A stretch of DNA of 64,000 bases. Origin: Pseudomonadales bacterium (GTDB lineage: Bacteria; Pseudomonadota; Gammaproteobacteria; Pseudomonadales; Azotimanducaceae). The notes below the pieces were generated by a model. That model did not search any database. It had not been told where the DNA came from and worked only from the letters and a program-made list of their open reading frames with translations. Made by a program: the position numbers and the translations under genes. The DNA lies in the NCBI GenBank assembly GCA_019634925.1, contig JAHCAL010000002.1, positions 434,001 to 498,000 of the forward strand, in the 5' to 3' direction. Of the stretch, positions 1 to 8,481 are shown piece after piece. Position 1 is the first letter of the stretch; each line of letters opens with the position of its first letter.

Positions 1-111
1 CTTGATCACGTCCGCGCCGAGATCGGCGAGCATGGTCGCGGCGGTGGGTGCGGCGATCCAGGTGCCGACGTCGAGCACCTTCAATCCCTCGAACAGAAGC
101 GCGTCGGCCAC
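1..111 (-). CDS. CaiB/BaiF family III CoA-transferase, N-terminal part only (runs off the window)
   Basis: The first 37 codons are visible, read leftward from a GTG at 109-111. They include GLKVLDVGTWIAAPTAATML and then LADLGADVIK, the N-terminal Rossmann strand and the LGADVIK element typical of family III CoA-transferases, which move CoA between carboxylic acids. The catalytic Asp lies in the missing part, so the substrate cannot be guessed. The start was chosen because the family motif begins about nine residues later; no strong ribosome binding site is seen. Confidence is high for the family and low for the exact start. Confidence 0.8.
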   Translation of the reverse strand, partial: MADALLFEGLKVLDVGTWIAAPTAATMLADLGADVIK

Positions 112-207
112 CAGTCTCCCCCCAGATTGGAACGGTACGGTACGATCGTGAGCCGTGAATGATCCCGTGTATCCGGGGTCCGGGGCAATCCCCGTTGGCG
201 CAGCGGC

Positions 208-245
208 TGACTCTGACCCCAACTGTTGACTCTGACCCCAACTGT
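208..245. repeat. Exact 19-bp tandem repeat (two copies), dispersed GGGGTCAGAGTCA-type element
   Basis: The unit TGACTCTGACCCCAACTGT occurs twice without gap (208-226, 227-245). A third 19-bp segment at 264-282 matches at about 14 of 19 positions. The reverse complement contains TTGGGGTCAGAGTCA, and two degenerate copies in that orientation lie at 54649-54685. The array sits in the 215-bp gap between a CoA-transferase and the NIPSNAP gene. Function is unknown. Confidence 0.85.
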
Positions 246-326
246 TGCCGGCCGCGCCGCGGCTGACGCCGGCCCCGGCTGTTGCTACGATTGCTAACCA
301 TTCCATTCGAACGGGGAGCGATCCTG

Positions 327-647
327 ATGATCTACGAACTGCGCACCTACTACGCCGCACCCGGGCAGACCGAGCGTATTCACCGCCGGTTCGCGGACCA
401 TACCCGCAGGCTCTTCACCAAACACGGCATCGGCATGGTCGGCTTCTGGATTCCGACCGACAATCCCGACTGCCTCGTCTACATGCTGAAGTTCGACGAC
501 GAGGCGCACATGAAGGCGGCCTGGGCGGCATTCGCGGCCGACCCCGAGTGGAAGGAGGCCAAGGCCGCGAGCGAAGTCGAGGGCCGGCTGGTCCGCGACT
601 TCACCAGCCAGGTCCTGCGCGCGACCGACTACTCTCCCCCGGTCTGA
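327..647 (+). CDS. NIPSNAP family protein
   Basis: A 106-residue protein beginning MIYELRTYYAAPGQTERIHR, the hallmark of the NIPSNAP dimeric alpha/beta-barrel fold. It contains the usual central GFWIPTDNPDCLVYML strand. An upstream in-frame ATG at 282 would add 15 unrelated residues; ATG 327 is preferred because the family begins at MIYELR and GGGGAG lies 10 bases upstream. NIPSNAP proteins often sit beside CoA-transferase and catabolic genes in Proteobacteria, as here, but their biochemical role is not established. It is followed after 22 bp by the serine hydrolase on the same strand, so the two may be cotranscribed. Confidence 0.88.
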   Translation: MIYELRTYYAAPGQTERIHRRFADHTRRLFTKHGIGMVGFWIPTDNPDCLVYMLKFDDEAHMKAAWAAFAADPEWKEAKAASEVEGRLVRDFTSQVLRATDYSPPV

Positions 648-669
648 TCCGCGCGGCCGAGTCCCGACC

Positions 670-1932
670 ATGCACATCGAAACGCGCGCCGGCGAGGCGA
701 CGGTACACGGCTACTGCGCGGCGGGCTTCGAGTCCGTGCTCGACACGTTCGTCGACAACTTCGCCGAACGCGGCGAAGTCGGCGCATCGGTATGCCTGTC
801 CGTCGAAGGGGAAACCTGCGTCGATCTCTGGGGTGGATTCCGCTCGAGTGGACCGGATGCCGCCCCGTGGACTCGCGACACCCTGTCGGTGGTGTTCTCG
901 TGCACCAAGGCAGCGACCGCGCTCTGCGCGCACGTGCTCATCGACCGCGGTGCGCTCGACCTGCACGCACCGGTCGCGCGCTACTGGCCCGAGTTCGCGT
1001 GCAACGGCAAGGAAGACACCACGGTCGCGATGATGCTGAATCACAGCGCGGGCGTACCCGCGCTGCGCGCGCCGGTGAAGAAGGGCGGTTTCATCGACTG
1101 GGACTACATGAGCGCGCGCCTCGCCGCCGAAGCGCCGTTCTGGCCACCCGGCACGCGCAACGGCTACCACATGTCCACCTTCGGCTGGACCGTCGGAGAA
1201 CTCGTGCGTCGCGTATCGGGCCGCTCGCTCGGCACGTTCTTCCGCGAGGAGATCGCCGGCCCGCTCGGACTCGACTTCTGGATCGGCCTGCCGGATACCG
1301 AGCACGACCGGGTCGCACGGATCATCCCATGGGTGCCGGACCGCAATGCGCCGCTCGCTGCTTTCACACGGGCGCTGCAACGCGGCATCCGGCTGAACGA
1401 CCCGAGCGATCCCGGTTCGCTGCAATACCTCGCCCTGATGAACACCGGCGGCCACCGGGCCGACGACCCCGACGCCTGGCGCGCGGAATTCGGCGGTGGC
1501 GGCGGCATTGCCAATGCCCGCGGGCTCGCAGGGATGTATGCGCCACTCGCCAACGACGGCGTGCACGGGGGCGTGCGCCTGCTCGGCGCCGACCACATCG
1601 TCCGGATGAGCGAAGTGTCGGTGGCGACCGAAGAAGACGCCACGCTGCTCATGCCCACGCGCTTCGGCCTCGGCTTCATGCGCTCGATGGACAACCGCCA
1701 TCGCGCGGCCGGCCACATGGAAACCATGATCCTCGGTCGCCAGGCCTTCGGCCATGCCGGGGCAGGCGGCAGCGTGGGTTTCGCCGATCCCGAGGCACGG
1801 CTCGCGTTCGGCTACTCCATGAACCGCATGGGCGCCGGGATCCTGCTGAACGAACGCGGCCAGGCGCTGGTCGACGCCGCCTACGTCGCGCTCGGTTACC
1901 GGACCAACCAACCGGGTGTGTGGGTACGCTGA
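670..1932 (+). CDS. Class C beta-lactamase-fold serine hydrolase (EstB-like esterase)
   Basis: A 420-residue protein of the beta-lactamase/penicillin-binding-protein-like family PF00144. The SxxK nucleophile motif is SCTK at residues 77-80. The tyrosine motif region is NGYHMSTFGW around residue 166, as in family VIII esterases rather than true AmpC enzymes. A C-terminal GHAGAGGSVGFADP segment takes the place of the KTG box. No signal peptide is present, which argues for a cytoplasmic esterase and against an antibiotic-degrading enzyme. The substrate is unknown. It follows the NIPSNAP gene closely on the same strand. Confidence 0.9.
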   Translation: MHIETRAGEATVHGYCAAGFESVLDTFVDNFAERGEVGASVCLSVEGETCVDLWGGFRSSGPDAAPWTRDTLSVVFSCTKAATALCAHVLIDRGALDLHAPVARYWPEFACNGKEDTTVAMMLNHSAGVPALRAPVKKGGFIDWDYMSARLAAEAPFWPPGTRNGYHMSTFGWTVGELVRRVSGRSLGTFFREEIAGPLGLDFWIGLPDTEHDRVARIIPWVPDRNAPLAAFTRALQRGIRLNDPSDPGSLQYLALMNTGGHRADDPDAWRAEFGGGGGIANARGLAGMYAPLANDGVHGGVRLLGADHIVRMSEVSVATEEDATLLMPTRFGLGFMRSMDNRHRAAGHMETMILGRQAFGHAGAGGSVGFADPEARLAFGYSMNRMGAGILLNERGQALVDAAYVALGYRTNQPGVWVR

Positions 1933-1944
1933 CGCTTCATCCCG

Positions 1945-4008
1945 TCACCGTTCGATCGCACCGATATCCGCCAGGCTGCCCGCCGGCCGCGTGCGCCCGA
2001 GCTGATCCGTGGCCAGCCGTTGTACGCTCAGCCGAGGCCGCGTATCGACACGCATGCTGATCTGCGGATTCTCGGCCAGGGTGCCGCTCGCGAACAGGCC
2101 GCGCCAGGCTGCGTCACCGAGGAGCTCGGCGCCCATGCCGGGTAGCCCGGCCGCGGCGAGCGCGAGGTCCAGCCGATGCCAGAAGTGGATGTAGGGATGG
2201 TTTTCCAGCTCCCGGGGCCACGTCTGCGCAGGCCCGAAGAACCGCGTCTCCGCGAGCGTCAGGATGGGTGCACCCGAAGGATCCCGGTACGGCTGCAACC
2301 CCGGCGCTGCCGGATCGAGGTCGACCGCCTGCAGAAACGACTCGAACGCGGCCGTGAAGTCATCGGCAAAGCCCGCAAGCCCGTAATGGCCCTCCAACCG
2401 GGACAGGACGATCGCGAGGAAATCGTCGCTGCCACCGGCCGCGACACGATAGTCGGCCAGCGTCTCGGCGAGTTCGTAAGCGGCGGCGGGAACCCGGCCC
2501 AGCGCATCGCCCTGCGGCTGGTAGTGGAGCACCGCGGGCTGACCCACATCCACGCCCGCCGAGACCATCGACGCGGCGTAGCCGATCCCGTCGTCCAGGT
2601 CGAGCACGTCGCCGACCGCCACGCCGTCGACGTCGCCGATCTGGGGATAATGCTTGCGGCTCAATGACTGCCAGGTCCATTCACCGACGGGCACGAGGAT
2701 CTGGCTGAAGTCCAGCACCCCGATCCGGTTGTAGCCACCGCTGCGGAAATAGAACAGCGAGCCGGTGAAGACGTCGTGCGCATAACGTGCGCCAGCGCTC
2801 GGCTGCACGACGTTACCGGCAACGATGGAATGGGCGAGGATCAGGTGCTCGGTCGCATGGGCGTTGCCCACAGTGGCCGCGATCCCGCCGGCGAGGTTGG
2901 CGCGGCCCAGGCTGTCGGTGCGCGGTACGCCATACGTCTCGTTCTCAACGACGGTGCAGCTGCGAATCTCCATGTAGCCGTTCGACATGTACACGCCACC
3001 GCCGCGCCAGTAGCCCATGGCAAGCAGGAAGCCGGGCAGCCCGGGAGCGGGTTCGGCGACGTTGCGCGCCACCGTACTGTTAGTCAGCCGCAAGGTCTTG
3101 CGGTTGCCGATCCCGCCACCGTCGGAGTACACGCCGCCGCCGTAGACGAACAGTCCGCTGATCCGGTTGTCGGTGATCGCCGACCGGTCGATGGCCGACG
3201 TAGTGCCCGGCTGCCCGGCGCCCCCCACCGAATACACGCCGCCGCCGGCCGCGCCAGCACCGAGCACGGTATTGCCGCTGACGACACAGTCCTGCATGTC
3301 GACGATGTCGGCATACACGCCACCCCCGAATGCACCGCGATCCCGCGACGAGTCGAAGTCGCCCCGAACGTGGTTGTCGTGGAACGCGCAGTCGCGCAGC
3401 CGGGCCACCCCCCAGACTGCCACGCCGCCGCCGCGGGCGAGCGTCCAGGGTTGCGGGTGGGCGCCGGCCGGCGCGATCGGCTCGGCCTCGACGCGTCCGC
3501 CGGTGATCGAGACGTTGACCAGTGTCAGGTCGCCTTCCACCGCGAGCACACGCGCGCCGGGCTGCGCGAGGCCCGCCCAGGCGAAGGTGATACCGTCGGG
3601 GAGGCTCGAAGCATCGATGTGGACGTTCTTGCGCGCCACCAGCGCGGAGCGACCGTAGTCTCGGTCGAACCAGCCGACCAGGTACGAGACGGGACCGCTC
3701 GGTTCGTCGCGAATGCCCATGACCTCGCCCTTCAGGCGGGTATGTTCGTCGGCGACGCGGGTCAGTTCGATGGTGCGCCCGTTCAGACCGGCGTCGAACA
3801 CGATCCGCTGCCCGGGCGCGGCCGCGGCAAGCGCGGAACGGAGCGTCACCACACCCTGCGCCGGTGTGACCGGATCTTCCAGGCTGTTGACGACGATGGG
3901 TTCGACGGGCTGCGGGGCGGCCGTACCACCACCGCTGCCGCCACCGCCGCCACAACCGCCGAGCAGGGCGAGTGCCGCCGCAGCCAGAACCGTGACCAGC
4001 GCCTTCAT
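1945..4008 (-). CDS. Predicted lipoprotein with right-handed beta-helix (choice-of-anchor Q type)
   Basis: A 687-residue protein. ATG 4008 gives a classical lipoprotein signal, MKALVTVLAAAALALLGGC, followed by a Gly-rich spacer; an upstream in-frame start at 4059 would put a basic, non-signal stretch in front. A CSLREA-like segment (VVNSLEDPVTPAQGVVTLRS) comes next. The middle holds many GGGVY and LTNSTVARN-type turns typical of Omp/beta-helix repeats. The protein ends LADIGAIER, as in choice-of-anchor Q proteins. It is probably a surface or periplasmic lipoprotein; the ligand is unknown. Its 3' end lies 12 bp from the converging serine hydrolase. Confidence 0.85.
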   Translation of the reverse strand: MKALVTVLAAAALALLGGCGGGGGSGGGTAAPQPVEPIVVNSLEDPVTPAQGVVTLRSALAAAAPGQRIVFDAGLNGRTIELTRVADEHTRLKGEVMGIRDEPSGPVSYLVGWFDRDYGRSALVARKNVHIDASSLPDGITFAWAGLAQPGARVLAVEGDLTLVNVSITGGRVEAEPIAPAGAHPQPWTLARGGGVAVWGVARLRDCAFHDNHVRGDFDSSRDRGAFGGGVYADIVDMQDCVVSGNTVLGAGAAGGGVYSVGGAGQPGTTSAIDRSAITDNRISGLFVYGGGVYSDGGGIGNRKTLRLTNSTVARNVAEPAPGLPGFLLAMGYWRGGGVYMSNGYMEIRSCTVVENETYGVPRTDSLGRANLAGGIAATVGNAHATEHLILAHSIVAGNVVQPSAGARYAHDVFTGSLFYFRSGGYNRIGVLDFSQILVPVGEWTWQSLSRKHYPQIGDVDGVAVGDVLDLDDGIGYAASMVSAGVDVGQPAVLHYQPQGDALGRVPAAAYELAETLADYRVAAGGSDDFLAIVLSRLEGHYGLAGFADDFTAAFESFLQAVDLDPAAPGLQPYRDPSGAPILTLAETRFFGPAQTWPRELENHPYIHFWHRLDLALAAAGLPGMGAELLGDAAWRGLFASGTLAENPQISMRVDTRPRLSVQRLATDQLGRTRPAGSLADIGAIER

Positions 4009-4071
4009 GATATGCCTGCCCTCCGCGCGAGCGACGCGAGGCAGTCTAGCGGCACGCACGATCGCGGCGCA

Positions 4072-4863
4072 TCAGGGCAAGTGCTGAGCCGGCACCGCCC
4101 GTTCGCCCGATGCATACCAGCGCGTGAACGACTCGACGGGCGCTTCGGTGAGCAGCGCCGGCAGCGGAAAGACGCGCCAGGGCTCGGCGGGATCGAGTCG
4201 CGGCAGGCCACCCAGCAACCGGTCGATCCGGTCGGCGTGGACGCCGCCCTCATGGGTCAGGAACTGTCCCCAGTTGGAATTGCCCTGGTAGCGGGCGCCC
4301 CGCGGTGGCAGCCGCCGCGACGCGCCATATTCGGTCGGGAACAGCCGACGATAGGCTTCGAGGTGATAGAGCCAGGAGGTACCGCGGACCAGGCGCGCCG
4401 TCGGGTGACGGCTGCGAACCTGGGCGAACATGGACCGCAGTTCCGCCTCGCGCTGCGGCTGACGCGCACGACTCAACGGGCTCACGCCGCTGTCGCGATT
4501 CACGAAGTGGATCCGCACCACACCTTCTGCGTCCGGCGGGTCGTAGTTGAAGCAGCCGAAGTGCCGATCGGTCAGCTCTTCAGACTCCGGCGGGCTTTCG
4601 ACGTACGTCCGGCGCGTCCACGCGAGTCGCGCCGCATGGTCTGGACAGCGCTCGAGACCCACGGTATAGGCGAACCACGCGGGATCGGTCGGGTCGCCGT
4701 GAATGCGACCGAGACCGAACCGGCGGTGCAGGGTCGTGAACGTCGCGACCGCCGTCGCCAGCGTGAGACCCGAACATTCCGCCTGCCGACCGGCGAAGCG
4801 CAGCTGTGCGTCGAACCAGGGCAGCAGAACGTCGGCCCGTTCCTCGCGCTGCCGGGCATTCAT
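4072..4863 (-). CDS. Conserved hypothetical protein
   Basis: A 263-residue soluble protein with no signal peptide or membrane segment. I do not recognise the family. It is rich in Arg, Trp and aromatic residues and contains WFAYTVGLERCPDHAARLAW and a RYQGNSNWGQFLTH segment. ATG 4863 was chosen over an upstream start at 4911 because it leaves 7 bp after the thioesterase stop, whereas the longer form would overlap the thioesterase by about 40 bases and begin with an unlikely Cys-rich stretch. It probably forms an operon with that upstream thioesterase gene. No function is claimed. Confidence 0.75.
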   Translation of the reverse strand: MNARQREERADVLLPWFDAQLRFAGRQAECSGLTLATAVATFTTLHRRFGLGRIHGDPTDPAWFAYTVGLERCPDHAARLAWTRRTYVESPPESEELTDRHFGCFNYDPPDAEGVVRIHFVNRDSGVSPLSRARQPQREAELRSMFAQVRSRHPTARLVRGTSWLYHLEAYRRLFPTEYGASRRLPPRGARYQGNSNWGQFLTHEGGVHADRIDRLLGGLPRLDPAEPWRVFPLPALLTEAPVESFTRWYASGERAVPAQHLP

Positions 4864-4870
4864 TGGGAAT

Positions 4871-5332
4871 TCACCCGGCGCGCAGCGCGTACAGCACCCG
4901 GCCGCGTGCACACAGTTCGCCGGTATCGTCGGTCACGCTGACCTCGACGGTGCAGAGCTGGCGGCCACGCTTCAGCACGACCGCCTCGGCGTCGAGCCAC
5001 GCACCCTTGGCCTGGCGCAGGTACGTGACGTGCAGATCGGCGGTACCGGCCGGCAGGGCGCCCGCCTTCATCCCCGTGAACACCGCCGGAATCGTGGCCA
5101 TGTCGATCATGGTGGCGATGACGCCGCCGTTCACGCTGCCGCCGATACCGGTCGGGGTATCCGCCGTCCGGGTCAGGCGCAGGCGCGCGTACCCGTCGCG
5201 CCGCTCCATCAGCTCGAGGCCCAGGTAGCGATGAAACGGGATGTCGTCGAAGCCGGCCAGGAGCGCGGATTGCGCCGGCGTGGATTCGCCGGTCGATCCG
5301 CCGGTCGATCCGCCGGTCGATCCGCCGGTCAT
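4871..5332 (-). CDS. PaaI-like hotdog-fold thioesterase
   Basis: A 153-residue protein with the hotdog/PaaI thioesterase core: GGSVNGGVIATMIDMATIPA (hot-dog helix) and ADLHVTYLRQAKG, which predict hydrolysis of acyl- or aryl-CoA thioesters in the cytoplasm. The N-terminus is unusual: after Met it reads TGGS three times and TGES once, encoded by a four-copy 12-bp tandem repeat. An ATG 5332 start includes this repeat; a shorter form starting inside the domain cannot be excluded. The gene is followed after 7 bp by the hypothetical gene at 4072-4863. Confidence 0.85.
   Translation of the reverse strand: MTGGSTGGSTGGSTGESTPAQSALLAGFDDIPFHRYLGLELMERRDGYARLRLTRTADTPTGIGGSVNGGVIATMIDMATIPAVFTGMKAGALPAGTADLHVTYLRQAKGAWLDAEAVVLKRGRQLCTVEVSVTDDTGELCARGRVLYALRAG
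5283..5330. repeat. 12-bp tandem repeat, four copies, in the 5' end of the thioesterase gene
   Basis: The unit GATCCGCCGGTC is present in three exact copies and one with a single change (GATTCGCCGGTC). Because 12 is a multiple of three, copy-number change would lengthen or shorten the TGGS stretch of the protein without a frameshift. Confidence 0.9.
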
Positions 5333-5505
5333 GGCCGGCGCTCCCGGGCATTCGATGTCACGGACTGCACTGCGCTACTCCTCCCCGGTTACGGCTGCGG
5401 GCGCCATCTTAGCCGAACTGCCCGCCCAGGCGGGTCACGCTGACTGCGGGACTGCGCCTTGCGCTATGATCCGGGGGCCATTTTCACTGTCCGGGGGAGG
5501 ACACC

Positions 5506-7176
5506 ATGCACCAGACCGCCGACCTGCTGATCCAGAACGCCCGAATCGTGGACGGTACCGGGGCGCCCGCCCGCAGCGGTGACGTGGCCGTACACGACGG
5601 ACGGATCGTCGCCGTGGGACGGTTCGACGGTACGGCCGCCCGGACGCTCGATGCCGCCGGACGCATCCTCACGCCTGGATTCATCGACATCCACACCCAC
5701 TTCGACCCACAGCTGTGCTGGGACGGACTCGCGACGCCGTCGATCGAGCACGGCGTCACGACGGTCTTCATCGGCAACTGCTCGCTGAGCCTGGCGCCCG
5801 TACGACCCGACGGAAAAAACAAACTCATCAACATGTTCCAGGTCATCGAAGACATCAAGAAGGGCACGTTCGACGCGGCGGTGCCGTTCTCCTGGGAAAG
5901 CTTCCCCGAATACCTCGGCTTCATCAGCCCGAACCTCGGCATCAACGTGGCCGCACTGATCGGGCACTCGGCGCTGCGCTATTACGTGATGGGGCCGGCC
6001 AGCCAGCAGCGCACGGCGACGCCGGCGGAGCTGGCCGAGATGTGCCGGCTGGTCGAGGAAGCCATGGCCGCGGGCGCGGCCGGCATCTCCTCGTCGTACG
6101 TCGACATCGACGAGAACATGCAGCCGGTACCGAGCCGTTTCGCGGATCTCGACGAAAAGATCGCGCTGGCGCGCGCCATGGCAAAGAGCGGCCGCGGCGT
6201 GTGGCAGGTGGTGCCGTACTTCCCGGACATCAAGGTCGAACTCGAGAACATCCGTGAACTCGGCGAAATCAGCCTGGCGGCGGGTATTCCGTGTTCGCTG
6301 CAGCCGGTGCTGTCGTCACCGCTGTCGCCGCTCGCCAACGAGATCATCGCGGCGCTCGAGGCCGAGCAGGCGCGCGGCGCACGCGTGTACGGCCAGGTCA
6401 TGCCGCGCTGCTTCGATCTCAACATGCGGCTCGCCGAAACCAGCATGCTGCTCTACGCCCTGCCGGGCTGGAAAACGATCATGGACCTGCCGCGCCACGC
6501 GCGGCGCGCACGCTTCGAGGACCCGACGACACGCGCAGCGCTGGTGAGCGAGATGAAGCAGGCCGCCGGCATGAGCGGCGCACTGCCGTTCCTGATCGTC
6601 GGCAGTGTCACGCACCCCGACAACAAGCCCTACCAGGGGCGCAGTCTCATGGAGATCGCGCAGACCGAAGGCCGTGAGCTCGGCGACGTGATCCTCGACC
6701 TCTCATTGCGCGACGACCTCAACACCGAGTTCAAGCTGGTCAACGTGCTGAATGCCGACAAGGCTTCGGTCGCCCAGCTCATCGGCCATCCGCTGCTGCA
6801 CTTCGGCGCATCCGACGCCGGCGCCCACATCACGCAGTTCTGCGGCACCGGCGACACCACCCACATGCTGGAGCACTACGTGCGCGACACCGGACGCCTG
6901 ACGCTCGAGCAGGCCGTGTACCGGATGACCGGCGAACTGGCACGCGACTGGGGCCTCGCCGACCGCGGCACCATCGAGCCGGGCAAGGCGGCCGACCTGG
7001 TCCTGCTCGACCTCGACCAGCTGCACTGCGGCGCCGAGGAATTCGTCGACGATTTTCCCGGCGAAGCGCGACGCTACGTGCGGCGCTCGACCGGGTACGC
7101 GGCGGTGATCGTCAACGGCGAGACCGTGTTCGAGAACGGCCGGTACACGGACGCGCGGCCGGGCCGAATCGTCTGA
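5506..7176 (+). CDS. N-acyl-D-amino-acid deacylase / D-aminoacylase-type amidohydrolase
   Basis: A 556-residue metal-dependent amidohydrolase. The HxH motif is HTH at residues 63-65 (FIDIHTHFDPQLCWDG). GVTTVFIGNCS supplies the Cys that serves as a metal ligand in D-aminoacylases, ALIGHSALR a further His, and HFGASDAGAHITQF the catalytic Asp region. The C-terminus has the usual IEPGKAADLVLLD composite-domain strand. It would hydrolyse an N-acyl amino acid or related cyclic amide in the cytoplasm. GGGGGAGGA directly upstream of ATG 5506 is a strong ribosome binding site. The gene stands alone and is followed by hairpin-rich repeats. Confidence 0.9.
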   Translation: MHQTADLLIQNARIVDGTGAPARSGDVAVHDGRIVAVGRFDGTAARTLDAAGRILTPGFIDIHTHFDPQLCWDGLATPSIEHGVTTVFIGNCSLSLAPVRPDGKNKLINMFQVIEDIKKGTFDAAVPFSWESFPEYLGFISPNLGINVAALIGHSALRYYVMGPASQQRTATPAELAEMCRLVEEAMAAGAAGISSSYVDIDENMQPVPSRFADLDEKIALARAMAKSGRGVWQVVPYFPDIKVELENIRELGEISLAAGIPCSLQPVLSSPLSPLANEIIAALEAEQARGARVYGQVMPRCFDLNMRLAETSMLLYALPGWKTIMDLPRHARRARFEDPTTRAALVSEMKQAAGMSGALPFLIVGSVTHPDNKPYQGRSLMEIAQTEGRELGDVILDLSLRDDLNTEFKLVNVLNADKASVAQLIGHPLLHFGASDAGAHITQFCGTGDTTHMLEHYVRDTGRLTLEQAVYRMTGELARDWGLADRGTIEPGKAADLVLLDLDQLHCGAEEFVDDFPGEARRYVRRSTGYAAVIVNGETVFENGRYTDARPGRIV

Positions 7177-7317
7177 GTGCGAGCCGCTGGCTCGCCAGGC
7201 GCGCTACTCGCGCGCACGAGTGCGAGCCGCTGGCTCGCCAGGCGCGCTACTCGCGCGCACGAGTGCGAGCCGCTGGCTCGCCAGGCGCGGTACGCCCGCG
7301 CACGAGTGCGAGCCGCT
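7177..7317. repeat. 43-bp tandem repeat, three copies plus a 12-bp partial fourth; each with a perfect hairpin
   Basis: Copies lie at 7177-7219 and 7220-7262 (identical) and at 7263-7305 (slightly diverged), with a partial copy at 7306-7317. Each unit contains GCGAGCC-GCT-GGCTCGC, a perfect 7-bp stem with a 3-base loop, and a second GC-rich dyad (GCGCG...CGCGC). The array begins at the base after the amidohydrolase stop codon and ends 72 bp before the Mrp operon start, so it may terminate or attenuate transcription. No T-tract follows. Confidence 0.9.
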
Positions 7318-7389
7318 CACTGAACGGTCCGGACATGGGATTGTCCAACAGGCTCCGCGCCGGTGGTGCCTGCAGACAGACCCACGAAG

Positions 7390-7893
7390 ATGCAACGGAA
7401 TACGCAAAATCCTGCGACACTCGCGACCCGGTTCGTCCTGCTGTTCGGCATCTGGCTGGTCATCACCGGTTTCGCCGCTTCGGCTTGGCCCGTCGGCGCG
7501 ATTGCGGCTGCCACCGGTACCGTGCTCAGTCGGTCACTGCTGCCCCGGGGCCACGCGTGGCCGGCGCCCGGCCCGCTCCTGCGCCTGTTGGCCGGATTCC
7601 TCTGGGGCTCGATCCGCGGCGGATTCGACGTGGCCTCCCGCGCTTTTCACCCGCGTGCTCCGCTGCGACCTGCCTGGCTCGAGTATCGCCTCCGGCTGCC
7701 GGAGGGTCCCGCGCGGGTTTCGCTCGGTAATCTGCTCAGCCTGATGCCGGGAACCCTCTGCGCAGGCTGCAAGCGCGAACTCCTGTACGTGCACTGCCTC
7801 GATCGCGAGCATGCCGACCTCACGGCAATCGCCACCGAGGAAGCCCGCATCGCCGCGACACTGGGCATTCAGCTGGAGCCGCGGCATGGCTGA
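7390..7893 (+). CDS. mrpE: Na+/H+ antiporter subunit E (MnhE/MrpE-like)
   Basis: A 167-residue membrane protein with two hydrophobic segments in the first 50 residues (RFVLLFGIWLVITGF and the VGAIAAATG stretch), a third around LLRLLAGFLWGSIRGGFDV, and the family's soluble C-terminal domain (NLLSLMPGTLCAGCK, YVHCLD). ATG 7390 was chosen; an in-frame ATG at 7363 would add nine residues and has no better ribosome binding site. It is the first gene of an eight-gene antiporter operon and overlaps the next gene by 8 bp. Cys129 and Cys132 of LCAGCK are uncommon in this subunit. Confidence 0.88.
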   Translation: MQRNTQNPATLATRFVLLFGIWLVITGFAASAWPVGAIAAATGTVLSRSLLPRGHAWPAPGPLLRLLAGFLWGSIRGGFDVASRAFHPRAPLRPAWLEYRLRLPEGPARVSLGNLLSLMPGTLCAGCKRELLYVHCLDREHADLTAIATEEARIAATLGIQLEPRHG

Positions 7894-8173
7894 GATCCTG
7901 ATCGGATTCGCGGCAGGCATCCTGCTGCTGGTCCTGCTGAGCCTCGCCCGCGTCGTCGTCGGACCGACCGTTGCCGACCGGATGATGGGCGCGCAACTGG
8001 CCGGCACCGGTGGCATTGCCATGCTGATGCTGCTCGCCGGCGCGACCGACCGCCCGGCAGTGCTCGATGTCGCGCTGGTGCTCGCGCTGCTGGCCGCGTT
8101 CGCCGTGGTCGGTTTCGCCAAGGCCACCAGTCCCGACGGTGCGGGCGATCCGGAGGAAAGCGATCCGCCATGA
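7886..8173 (+). CDS. mrpF: Cation/H+ antiporter subunit F (MnhF/MrpF-like)
   Basis: A 95-residue, three-helix membrane protein. The family signature LARVVVGPTVADRMMGAQL is clear. ATG 7886 overlaps the end of mrpE by 8 bp (ATGGCTGA), which makes this start more likely than an in-frame upstream one at 7811. The last 15 residues are acidic and cytoplasmic. It ends in a 4-bp ATGA overlap with mrpG, so translation is probably coupled. Confidence 0.92.
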   Translation: MAEILIGFAAGILLLVLLSLARVVVGPTVADRMMGAQLAGTGGIAMLMLLAGATDRPAVLDVALVLALLAAFAVVGFAKATSPDGAGDPEESDPP

Positions 8174-8481
8174 CGGTCTTCGATATCCTGACCCTGGCCT
8201 GTGCAGCGCTGGGCATGGTGTTCTTTGCCGCGGGAACCGTCGGCCTCCTGCGCTTTCCGGACGTCCACAGCCGTCTCCACGCACTCACCAAGGCTGACAA
8301 CCTGGGGCTTGGACTGATCGCGCTCGGCCTTATTTTCCAGGCCGAGGGAATTGCGACCGCGCTCAAGCTGCTGCTGGTCTGGCTGCTGGCCATCTTCGCT
8401 GCTGCCACCGCCTCGCAGCTGATCGCGCGCGCGGCACTGACGGGCCTCGACGACGACACGCCGGCGGACCCGCGCCCATGA
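8170..8481 (+). CDS. mrpG: Cation/H+ antiporter subunit G (MnhG/MrpG-like)
   Basis: A 103-residue protein with three membrane helices. The conserved GLLRFPDVHSRLHALTKADN loop identifies the MnhG/PhaG family. It starts in an ATGA overlap with mrpF and ends in an ATGA overlap with the next gene. Together with E and F it forms the small-subunit half of the antiporter complex in the cytoplasmic membrane. Confidence 0.93.
   Translation: MTVFDILTLACAALGMVFFAAGTVGLLRFPDVHSRLHALTKADNLGLGLIALGLIFQAEGIATALKLLLVWLLAIFAAATASQLIARAALTGLDDDTPADPRP

Noticed and set aside
670-1932. AmpC-type antibiotic resistance gene
   Set aside because: There is no signal peptide and no KTG box, and the tyrosine motif matches family VIII esterases.
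2776-4941. A 721-codon plus-strand frame opposite the beta-helix lipoprotein
   Set aside because: It is antisense to a lipoprotein with a signal peptide and family repeats, and shows only high-GC composition with no domain.
7177-7317. CRISPR array
   Set aside because: The 43-bp units are contiguous with no unique spacers, and no cas genes are present.
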